Made by a program: the position numbers and the translations under genes. This document shows, one piece after another, positions 43,272 through 49,829 of a DNA stretch of 49,829 bases. The notes under the pieces were generated by a model. It was not told the origin of the DNA. It saw nothing but the letters and a program-made list of their open reading frames with translations, and searched no databases. The stretch spans positions 1 through 49,829 of the forward strand of contig DATKPD010000066.1 in assembly GCA_035524315.1 (NCBI GenBank), written 5' to 3'. Source of the DNA: BOG-938 sp035524315. GTDB lineage: Bacteria; Pseudomonadota; Alphaproteobacteria; Caulobacterales; Caulobacteraceae. Positions within the stretch are counted from its first letter, which is position 1, and every line of letters starts with the position of its first letter.

Positions 43272-43933
43272 CGCGCGGTTCGCTCCAGCGCCTCGGCCAC
43301 CTCGTCCAGGCTCTCCACCACGCCGGCGCACAGGGCGCGGATCTCGGCGTCGGGCTGGAGGAAGTCGGGCGCCATCACCGTGGCCATGCCGGCCGCCGCC
43401 GCCGAGCGCACGCCGTTGAACGAGTCCTCCAGCGCCAGGCAACAGCCGGGCTGCGCGCCCAGGCGCTCGGCGGCCAGCAGGAAGGTGTCCGGATGCGGCT
43501 TGCCGCGCGCGACATCGGCGCGGGTGACGATGGCGTCGAAGTGGTGCAGCACGCCGGCGCGGCCGAGGCTGCCCCGCACATGCTCGAGGGTGGACGAGGT
43601 GGCGATGGCGCGCGGGATGCGGCGCGCGGCCAGCAGCTCCAGCAGCCGCCGCGCGCCCGGCCGCAGCGGCACGCCCTCGGCCCCGGCGATCTCGAAGCCG
43701 CGGCCGCAGGCGTCGTAGTAGGCGTCGACCGGGAACGCGGGCCCGAAGTGGTCGAGCAGGCGGCGGGCGTTGGCGTCGCGCGGGCTGCCGATCATGCTGA
43801 GGAACAGGTCCTGGGTCATGACGTGGCCGACCTCGCGGCAGGCCTCGAACATCACCCCATGGAACACCCGCTCGGTGTCGAGCACCGTGCCGTCGAGGTC
43901 GAAGATCACGGCGTGCAGAGGATCGGGGATCAT
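43268..43933 (-). CDS. HAD-superfamily hydrolase (subfamily IA, phosphatase/beta-PGM-like)
   Basis: 221 aa. Motif I AVIFDLDGTVLDTERVFHGV (nucleophile Asp12, acid/base Asp14), helical cap domain, motif II Thr/Ser in RAIATSSTLEHV, motif III Lys in ARGKPHPDTFLLAAERLG, motif IV CLALEDSFNGVRSAAAAGM. Cap type and motifs resemble beta-phosphoglucomutase and sugar-phosphate or GMP-type phosphatases; the substrate cannot be told from sequence. Divergent from rnr. Confidence 0.88.
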   Translation of the reverse strand: MIPDPLHAVIFDLDGTVLDTERVFHGVMFEACREVGHVMTQDLFLSMIGSPRDANARRLLDHFGPAFPVDAYYDACGRGFEIAGAEGVPLRPGARRLLELLAARRIPRAIATSSTLEHVRGSLGRAGVLHHFDAIVTRADVARGKPHPDTFLLAAERLGAQPGCCLALEDSFNGVRSAAAAGMATVMAPDFLQPDAEIRALCAGVVESLDEVAEALERTAR

Positions 43934-44008
43934 GAGGCGATCTGGGGGGACAATCGGCGGTGGGCGGGACGCATTGGCGCGCTACAGTAGCCTGACTCGG
44001 AGATCAAC

Positions 44009-46327
44009 GTGCCCAAGCCGCCCAAGCCGCCTTCCTTCTCCAGGCATCCCGTCAGGCCGGCGCGCGACAAGCGCCCCTCGCCCGGCCTGCCCGACCGGCA
44101 GACCCTGCTGGACGCGGTGGCGGAGGGGCAGACCGACGTGGGCGAACTGGCGCAGCGGTTCGGGCTGAAGGGCGCGGACCGGCGGGCCCTGCGCGAGATG
44201 CTCAAGGGCCTGGCGACGGACGGCAAGCTGGGCAAGCGCGGGCGCAAGGGCTTCGCCGAGGCCGGCGCCCTGCCCCCGGTCGGCGTGGCCGACGTGGTGT
44301 CGCGCGACGCCGACGGCGACCTCTATGTGCGCCTGGTCAAGGCGGGCGAGGACGCGCCGCAGGTGCGCCTGGCGCCGGGCAAGGCGGAGCAGGCCAAGGG
44401 CGCGCCGGGGCTGGGCGACCGGCTGCTGGTGCGCTTCGAGAAGACCGAGGCGGGCGAGTTGGAGGCCCGGCTGATCAAGCGCCTGGGCCAGAGCGCGCAC
44501 CGGGTGCTGGGCGTGGTGCGCAAGGCGCGCGGCGAGATCCGCGTGGAGCCGGTCGACCGCAAGTCCAAGGACAGCCTGCTGCTGGCCCACAACGACGGCG
44601 ACAAGCTCAAGGACGGCGACCTGGTGCTGGCCGAGATCGGCTCGGCGCCGCAGCGCTACGGCCCCAAGCGCGGGCGGGTGGTGCAGGTGATCGGGCGCGA
44701 GGACGAGCCGCGCGCCGCCTCGCTGATCGCCATCCACACCCACGGCATTCCGACCGGCTTCTCGGCGGCGGCGGAGGCGGAGGCCGAGGCGGCCAAGGCG
44801 CCGGAGCTGGGCCGGCGCACCGACCTGCGCGACATCCCGCTGGTGACCATCGACCCGCCCGACGCGCGCGACCACGACGACGCGGTGTTCGCCGAGCCGG
44901 ACACGGACCCCAAGAACCCCGGCGGCTGGGTGGTGTGGGTGGCCATCGCCGACGTGGCGGCCTATGTGCGCCCGGGCTCGGCGCTGGACCGCGAGGCGCG
45001 CGACAAGGGCAACTCGGTCTACTTCCCCGACCGGGTCGAGCCGATGCTGCCCGAGGCGCTGTCGGCCGGGCTGTGCAGCCTGCGCCAGGGCGAGAACCGG
45101 GCCTGCCTGGCGGTGCGCATGACCTTCGACGCGCGGGGCAAGAAGACCGAGCACCGCTTCGTGCGCGGCCTGATGCGCTCGGCGGCCAAGCTGTCCTACG
45201 AGCAGGCCCAGGCCGCCATCGACGGCGCGTCCGACGAGCAGACCGGCCCGCTGCTGGAGCCGATCCTCAAACCGCTGTGGGCGGCCTACGCCTGCATGAA
45301 GATCGGCCGCGAGGCGCGCCAGCCCTTGGCCATCGCCAGCGCCGAGCGCCGCATCATCCTGGACGACGAGGGCAAGGTCGCCTCGATCAACCCGCGCCCC
45401 TCACTGGAGGCGCACAAGCTGATCGAGGAGATGATGGTGCAGGCCAACGTCTGCGCCGCCCAGACCCTGGAGCAGCGCGGCCAGCCCCTGATCTACCGCG
45501 TGCACGACGCGCCCAGCCTGGAGAAGCTGCAGTCCCTGGCCGAGTTCCTGGGCACCATCTCCATCGCCTGGACCCGGGGCGAGCCGGCGCGCACCGACCG
45601 CTTCAACCGGCTGCTGGCCGAGACGCGCGAGGGCCCGCACGCCGACATCGTCAACGAGGTGGTGCTGCGCACCCAGATGCAGGCGCACTACAACACCGAG
45701 AACATCGGCCACTTCGGCCTGAACCTGGACCGCTACGCCCACTTCACCTCGCCGATCCGCCGCTACGCCGACCTGATCGTGCACCGGGCCCTGATCACGG
45801 CCCTGAGGCTGGGCGACGACGGGCTGTCGGACTTCGACATCACGCGCATGAAGGACACCGCCGACCTGATCACCCAGGCCGAGCGGCGCGCCATGGCCGC
45901 CGAGCGCGACGCCACCGACCGCTATGTGGCCGCCTTCCTGGCCGACCGGGTGGGGGCCGAGTTCCAGGGCCGCATCACCGGCGTGACCCGCTTTGGCCTG
46001 TTCATCCGCCTGGACGAGACCGGCGCGGACGGCCTGGTCCCCATCTCCAATCTGGGGGCGGAATACTTCATCCACGACGACCGCGGCCACGCCCTGGTGG
46101 GCGAGAAGAGCGGCCAGCGCTGGCCGCTGGGCCGCATGGTGCAGGTGCGCCTGGCCGAGGCGGCGCCCAACACCGGCGGGCTGCTGTTCGAGATGCTGAG
46201 CGCGCCGGACCCGCGCGACCCCAAGGCCCCCGCCCCGCGCCTGGGCGTGCGCGGCCGCGCCCCGCCGCCGGGCGCGCGCGGCTTTCGCGGCCCCGGCCAA
46301 AACCGGGGCAAACAGCGCGGGCGATAG
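44009..46327 (+). CDS. rnr: Ribonuclease R
   Basis: 3'-5' exoribonuclease that degrades structured RNA. 772 aa: N-terminal winged helix (LPDRQTLLDAVAEGQTDVGE), cold-shock-type OB domains, RNB catalytic domain with TIDPPDARDHDDAVF (metal Asp cluster), DKGNSVYFPDRVEPMLPEAL and YAHFTSPIRRYADLIVHRAL, S1 domain (GRITGVTRFGLFIRLDETGA) and a basic Gly/Arg tail (PPPGARGFRGPGQNRGKQRG). GTG start with GGAG 8-11 nt upstream. Very high third-position GC. Confidence 0.95.
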   Translation: MPKPPKPPSFSRHPVRPARDKRPSPGLPDRQTLLDAVAEGQTDVGELAQRFGLKGADRRALREMLKGLATDGKLGKRGRKGFAEAGALPPVGVADVVSRDADGDLYVRLVKAGEDAPQVRLAPGKAEQAKGAPGLGDRLLVRFEKTEAGELEARLIKRLGQSAHRVLGVVRKARGEIRVEPVDRKSKDSLLLAHNDGDKLKDGDLVLAEIGSAPQRYGPKRGRVVQVIGREDEPRAASLIAIHTHGIPTGFSAAAEAEAEAAKAPELGRRTDLRDIPLVTIDPPDARDHDDAVFAEPDTDPKNPGGWVVWVAIADVAAYVRPGSALDREARDKGNSVYFPDRVEPMLPEALSAGLCSLRQGENRACLAVRMTFDARGKKTEHRFVRGLMRSAAKLSYEQAQAAIDGASDEQTGPLLEPILKPLWAAYACMKIGREARQPLAIASAERRIILDDEGKVASINPRPSLEAHKLIEEMMVQANVCAAQTLEQRGQPLIYRVHDAPSLEKLQSLAEFLGTISIAWTRGEPARTDRFNRLLAETREGPHADIVNEVVLRTQMQAHYNTENIGHFGLNLDRYAHFTSPIRRYADLIVHRALITALRLGDDGLSDFDITRMKDTADLITQAERRAMAAERDATDRYVAAFLADRVGAEFQGRITGVTRFGLFIRLDETGADGLVPISNLGAEYFIHDDRGHALVGEKSGQRWPLGRMVQVRLAEAAPNTGGLLFEMLSAPDPRDPKAPAPRLGVRGRAPPPGARGFRGPGQNRGKQRGR

Positions 46328-46365
46328 GCCCTAAGGCCAAAGCGGACCGCCCCCGCGATGGCGCG

Positions 46366-46393
46366 TTGACTTTGGCCGGTTCCTGAGTATGTT
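46366..46393 (+). promoter_or_regulatory. rpmG promoter
   Basis: TTGACT (46366-46371), 16-nt spacer, TATGTT (46388-46393), 63 nt before the rpmG ATG. Among the best housekeeping-type promoters in the window. Confidence 0.6.
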
Positions 46394-46456
46394 CCGCGCC
46401 TCTCGGAATTCCCGGCTGGAGCGGTTCCGACCGCTCGCCCGCAAGGACAGGACGCC

Positions 46457-46624
46457 ATGGCTAAACCGGCTTCAATCAAGATCCGCCTCAACTCGTCGGC
46501 GGACACCGGCTTCTTCTACGTGACCAAGAAGAACGCCCGCACCAAGACCGACAAGATGGTGCTGAAGAAGTACGATCCCGTCGTGCGCAAGCACGTCGAG
46601 TTCAAGGAAGGCAAGATCAAGTAG
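46457..46624 (+). CDS. rpmG: 50S ribosomal protein L33
   Basis: 55 aa, MAKPASIKIRLNSSADTGFF, TKKNARTKTDKMVLKKYDPV, ending EFKEGKIK. This is the cysteine-free L33 form, which does not bind zinc. AGGACAGGA lies 5-13 nt upstream of the ATG. Monocistronic, with promoter and terminator visible. Confidence 0.97.
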   Translation: MAKPASIKIRLNSSADTGFFYVTKKNARTKTDKMVLKKYDPVVRKHVEFKEGKIK

Positions 46625-46651
46625 GGCTGCCCCCGCTTGAGCTGCTGAGCA

Positions 46652-46676
46652 CGCCCGGCCCCGCGCCGGGCGTTTT
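46652..46676 (+). terminator. Intrinsic terminator of rpmG
   Basis: 8-bp stem CGCCCGGC / GCCGGGCG with 5-nt loop, then TTTTCGTTT, 27 nt after the stop. Confidence 0.88.
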
Positions 46677-46716
46677 CGTTTGTGGGTTCGGTTTGGGCGA
46701 AGCCCAGGATTATTGA

Positions 46717-46783
46717 ACCACGAAGGACACGAAGATCACGAAGGCAGCGCCGACCTCTTGGTGTCCTTCGTGCCCTTCGTGGT
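46717..46783. repeat. CACGAAGGA-type 9-mer repeats forming an inverted repeat
   Basis: Left arm 46717-46734 (ACCACGAAGGACACGAAG), continuing with another CACGAAG; right arm 46766-46783 is its reverse complement with 17 of 18 matches. The arms are built from degenerate 9-nt units. A second short hairpin (GCGGGCC-TTC-GGCCCGC, 46794-46810) follows. Such 9-mer mosaics occur between genes in many bacteria; function unknown. Confidence 0.75.
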
Positions 46784-46820
46784 GAGAATGCCTGCGGGCC
46801 TTCGGCCCGCGTGACGACCC

Positions 46821-47636
46821 CTAGCCGCTGGCGCGGAACGCGGCCGCCGGGGCGGCGACCGATTCGGGCACCGCAGAGCCGGCGTGCGCCAGGCCGGGCG
46901 CCGCGAAGGGCGAGCGCGGGTCGGCCGCCTCGGCCTCGGCCCACGCCTCCCACGCCAGGTCGCTCCAGTCGGGCTCAAGCCCCAGATAGTCGCAGATGCG
47001 CGCCACGATCTCGCCCATCGGGCGGGTCAGCACATCGCCGAACACGTCCTCGTCCAGCCGCTCGATCCCGTCCAGGTTCACATCGCGCGCGCCTTCCTGA
47101 CCTTGCGCCTCGGCGTCGGCGCAGGCCTCGGCCACGCGGCGCACGATGCGCGCCACCCGCCCCTTGCGCGCCTGCCGCGCCGCCTCGCGCCGCGCGCGGT
47201 CGTCAAACTCGCGCAGGCCCGCCTGCCGCTCGGCCGCCTCCAGATCGCGCAGCACGCGCGACTGCAGCATCACCGTCATGCGCACCGCTCGCGCGGCGCG
47301 GGCATAGGCCATGGCCAGGCTTTGCAGCGAGCGGCCGGACGGCGGCGGCGTGGAGGGGGCGGCGGCGTCGGGGTCGGGACCGTCTGAGGCGCCCTCGCCC
47401 GCCTGGGCCTGATCGGTCAGGGCTTGATCGGTAAGCGCCTGATCTGTGAGCGCCCGATCCGCAAGAGCCTGGGCCTCGCGCTGGACCGCCCGCGCCACAT
47501 CCAGGCCCGCCTCGGCCAACCGCTCCAGCATCGCCAGCTGCCGCTCGGCCAAGGCGCGCGCCCGCCCCGCCGCGTCAAGGACGGGATCGTAGGGCGCGCG
47601 GGCCGCATCGGCGGCGAAGGTCGCGTGAGCGTTCAT
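46821..47636 (-). CDS. Hypothetical Ala/Arg-rich helical protein
   Basis: 271 aa, starting MNAHATFAADAARAPYDPVL. Predicted mostly helical: AGRARALAERQLAMLERLAE, SLAMAYARAARAVRMTVMLQ, RQAGLREFDDRARREAARQA, then an acidic part with NLDGIERLDEDVFGDVLTRP and a Trp-rich segment (EPDWSDLAWEAWAEAEA). Contains a 5-residue tandem repeat (ALTDQ) at ~60-80. No signal peptide or membrane helix. I do not recognise a family; helical spacing is compatible with a cytoplasmic DNA- or membrane-associated scaffold, but nothing proves it. Codon use matches the host. ATG at 47634-47636. Confidence 0.7.
   Translation of the reverse strand: MNAHATFAADAARAPYDPVLDAAGRARALAERQLAMLERLAEAGLDVARAVQREAQALADRALTDQALTDQALTDQAQAGEGASDGPDPDAAAPSTPPPSGRSLQSLAMAYARAARAVRMTVMLQSRVLRDLEAAERQAGLREFDDRARREAARQARKGRVARIVRRVAEACADAEAQGQEGARDVNLDGIERLDEDVFGDVLTRPMGEIVARICDYLGLEPDWSDLAWEAWAEAEAADPRSPFAAPGLAHAGSAVPESVAAPAAAFRASG
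47410..47469 (-). repeat. Four 15-nt tandem repeats inside the hypothetical gene
   Basis: Four diverging units of 15 nt (pattern TGATCGGTMAGNGCY on the plus strand) encode ALADR/ALTDQ-type pentapeptides in frame. Copy-number change would keep the frame. Confidence 0.8.
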
Positions 47637-47905
47637 GGGCGGCACAGAGCGTGAACACGCGCGGGTGAGTTGGCAAGGGGTGGGGCGCCACGTTTCAATC
47701 TTTGCGGACTCCGAGAAGGTCCCCATACCGCATCCCACGTATCATCAGCATAACGCGCCAGCTGGGATTCCTCGCGAATCGCGGGAGGCTCGAGCCACGA
47801 GTTCACAAGGATGCTGAGCAGCAATTTGAAAGAGCCCAGCGTTCGAGAAATAATCGCGGCAGTGAGCGGGCAGATGACCAAGTCCAGCTTTCGAGGTTCG
47901 ATCAG
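47637..47905. other. Compositional boundary spacer
   Basis: Non-coding gap between two divergent genes. GC-rich host-like sequence gives way to visibly more AT-rich sequence at about 47,690-47,720. A short imperfect dyad (TCCTCGCG / CGCGGGAGG) lies near 47,769-47,790. I see no tRNA end, direct-repeat pair or integrase, so the nature of the junction is open. Confidence 0.4.
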
Positions 47906-49825
47906 GTGAGCAAGGGGGGACGGTCTTTGCGGCAACGGTCGAAGCACAAGCGAGCGGCGGAACGCGCGACCTTGTCGTCCCACGTCTCCGCTATTATGCG
48001 CGGGGGGCCGGCCACACCTGAAATTTTGGTCGAAGTGCACAAGCTGACGCGCATTTTCCCGCACGAGGCGCTGCAAGGCCTAAATCGCTTTATTACGAAA
48101 CACTGTTTTGCGCTGGACACATCAGACTACGGAACGGCGCTTCGCTTTACAGGAAAGCAAATTGAACAGCTCGATGAATTACTGCGAGTAGGTCCGGGGG
48201 TCACTGAAGAAAATTGGTTCTATCTCGCTGTAGCGTATATCCTAGAAAACATAGAACGCGTTCAGAGATGGATCGATTTCGACAAGGTTGCCTCGGGCCT
48301 CTTGATTCGTCAAAATCCAGACGCAATCATAGGTGCGCTGCTAGATCTACCACCCATAGACCAACAGTCTATGTTTTCAATGAGAATATACGCATCCTTA
48401 CACGCGTACTCTGACACAGCAATTCGAGAATATGTAAATTCAAATTTGACATCAAAGTGGTTCAAGGGGCGGCTTTTATACCCACTAATTTTTGATGCCA
48501 TCAACCTTCCTACACATGTCGCCTTGGCGCAGATGCTTGACCACTTGGTCCCGGCGGACAAGTTCGGGAGGTCCGAACGTCAGCTAATCAGCTTTCTATT
48601 GCGTCCCCAGGAGGCCGTTGACGTACCCCTCTCGTATCGCTGCTACGTGGGAATGATGGGGCACCCGTACGATGCGCTCGAGTACATCACGCAGCATTTA
48701 GAGGCAGCTGCGGCGCAAAGGAGAGGAGTTTCGGATCGCGTCGGGACACTCATGGACGCGCTCGGCGCCGCTTTTCCCGATCATAGGATCGCAAAGCTGG
48801 CGAAGATGCATGCTGGGTATCGGTTCGAGATTGTAGCTGCGCCTGCACCGGGGTTCGAGACGGTCGCCGGCGACCCCGTCTCGACTGAGCTGGCTCAGCT
48901 AATGGATGCGAAGCGGTCTGCGCCAGACATCCAGAACGACTACCCGGTCATGGTTGCCCTGCGTTCGCTCCGATGGAACTCCTACCCTGTCAAGGCCGAC
49001 TATGACCTGATCAGCGTCTACCGACTCCGGTTTGCAATGTTGTCGGCAGGGGTTTTCATCGATTGGTTCGCCCGCAGCCTGTTCCTGTTCGAACGGGACT
49101 CCTATCCCGTGGAGGAGCTTTGGCTATTCAGAGGCGCGCTGATGTGCAACGGCTTGCCGCCGCTCCTCATGATGGGCCCTCATGGTCCGGCCGCAATCGA
49201 CGGGTGGTCAAACGCTTTGGCGCCTGGCGCCTCCACGGTGCGCACTTCGGTCGAGGAGGCATTTGGCGACGGCAAACGTCGATCAGATCGGCTTTGGATC
49301 TCTGCGTCCAACTGGTCGATAGCCCAGCACCAGCAGCAAGGTAGGATCCCAGAAACTGCGCGGGACCAAACCCTTACTCTTCAGGAGATATACCTCGCGG
49401 TCCAACAACGGTTCCAGACAAAGGGAAAGTCGGGCCGGATCGTTTTCGGCTCTCTGCCGAGCGCTTACACGGGGCGGGTCGTCTCGCCGGACCACATCCG
49501 CCACATGTACGATCTTCTGAGCGAGTTGGTGCAAAATGCTGTCAAGCACAGCGGATGCCAAGTGGTCAGGCTACGCTTCACCCCCGTCAAGGCCGGCGGG
49601 CACGAGGCGCTGGCCATCAGCAATCCAACCAACTCGGGTGCCGTGGACAGCCTCGAGATAACCGGACACCCGTATCAAACCGTGCACGATACTCTGTTCG
49701 GCGAGGGGCACACCGGCTGCAAGAAGGTCGCCTATCTCGCGGCGTCAATTGCCAGACGGCCGATCTCAACGTTCGTGGAGGGTCGGCAGCGGTCGTTCCA
49801 CGTGGCTGTTCCACTAGAACTTTGA
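47906..49825 (+). CDS. Unknown large protein with C-terminal GHKL-type ATPase-like domain
   Basis: 639 aa from the GTG at 47906 (GAGG 10-13 nt upstream); an ATG at 47996 is the alternative. The frame is open back to 47702 but that part looks non-coding. Residues ~1-480 are a helical region that I cannot assign (e.g. EVHKLTRIFPHEALQGLNRF, SLFLFERDSYPVEELWLFRG). The last ~120 residues look like a histidine-kinase/GHKL ATP-binding fold: N-box LLSELVQNAVKHSG (Glu540, Asn544), a strand LAISNPTNSGAVD where the G1 box should be, and a Gly-rich FGEGHTGCKKVAYLAAS (599-604) before the final strands. No His-box or membrane segment. AT-richer codons than all neighbours point to transfer. Confidence 0.7.
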   Translation: MSKGGRSLRQRSKHKRAAERATLSSHVSAIMRGGPATPEILVEVHKLTRIFPHEALQGLNRFITKHCFALDTSDYGTALRFTGKQIEQLDELLRVGPGVTEENWFYLAVAYILENIERVQRWIDFDKVASGLLIRQNPDAIIGALLDLPPIDQQSMFSMRIYASLHAYSDTAIREYVNSNLTSKWFKGRLLYPLIFDAINLPTHVALAQMLDHLVPADKFGRSERQLISFLLRPQEAVDVPLSYRCYVGMMGHPYDALEYITQHLEAAAAQRRGVSDRVGTLMDALGAAFPDHRIAKLAKMHAGYRFEIVAAPAPGFETVAGDPVSTELAQLMDAKRSAPDIQNDYPVMVALRSLRWNSYPVKADYDLISVYRLRFAMLSAGVFIDWFARSLFLFERDSYPVEELWLFRGALMCNGLPPLLMMGPHGPAAIDGWSNALAPGASTVRTSVEEAFGDGKRRSDRLWISASNWSIAQHQQQGRIPETARDQTLTLQEIYLAVQQRFQTKGKSGRIVFGSLPSAYTGRVVSPDHIRHMYDLLSELVQNAVKHSGCQVVRLRFTPVKAGGHEALAISNPTNSGAVDSLEITGHPYQTVHDTLFGEGHTGCKKVAYLAASIARRPISTFVEGRQRSFHVAVPLEL

Positions 49826-49829
49826 CGAC

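Noticed and set aside
47633..48076. 147-codon minus-strand frame across the compositional boundary
   Set aside because: Overlaps the start of the hypothetical gene and the GHKL gene, no ribosome site, and a patchwork composition that follows the DNA bias change.

Overview
The window is a GC-rich alphaproteobacterial chromosome segment, most likely from the Caulobacteraceae (Caulobacter or Phenylobacterium). The reasons are the gene order rpsB-tsf-pyrH-frr-uppS-cdsA-dxr-rseP-bamA-skp-lpxD-fabZ-lpxA-lpxI-lpxB next to dnaE, LpxI instead of LpxH, the alphaproteobacterial F0 cluster with split b/b' subunits, a GTTC-N7-GTTC SOS box, and promoters of the form TTGACG...TANNNT. There is no CRISPR array, rRNA, tRNA or recognisable insertion sequence.

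Layout. (1) 1-14,478, minus strand: a long chain of essential genes running from translation (rpsB, tsf, frr) and UMP kinase (pyrH) through isoprenoid and phospholipid synthesis (uppS, cdsA, dxr) to envelope assembly (rseP, bamA, skp) and lipid A synthesis (lpxD, fabZ, lpxA, lpxI, lpxB, the last cut by the window edge). Many joints are ATGA-type overlaps. Stem-loops after rpsB, tsf and skp may tune the stoichiometry. (2) 14,479-18,125, minus: dnaE, preceded by an unannotatable-length 29-codon membrane peptide that matches the SOS cell-division inhibitor SidA, with a LexA box inside its promoter. (3) 18,384-23,778: accessory surface or envelope genes: a 917-aa RTX/FG-GAP repeat protein with a dyad in front of it, a small unknown protein, an orphan Flp-type pilin, and a PepSY membrane protein with a secreted GlcG/HbpS-like protein. 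(4) 23,989-26,550, minus: the F0 ATP synthase operon atpI-B-E-F'-F. (5) 26,601-31,978: an RhlE-type RNA helicase and a periplasmic repair group (Spy-like chaperone, exported MsrA, DsbD-family thiol reductase). (6) 32,035-36,054, plus: pyrB, an apparently catalytically dead PyrC', plsY, dprA. (7) 36,071-40,457, minus: pstSCAB behind a good Pho box, followed by a Tat-exported superoxide-reductase-like protein. (8) 40,617-46,624: topA, a HAD phosphatase, rnr, rpmG. (9) 46,717-49,829: a CACGAAGGA-type repeat hairpin, a repeat-bearing unknown gene, and a conspicuously AT-richer gene for a large protein with a C-terminal GHKL-like ATPase domain, probably acquired horizontally.

Most of the window is housekeeping. 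The parts that merit attention are the sidA/SOS module, the pseudo-dihydroorotase, the Tat-exported SOR-like protein tied to the pst region, the periplasmic redox-repair cluster, and the atypical GHKL gene at the right edge, whose neighbours lie outside the window.
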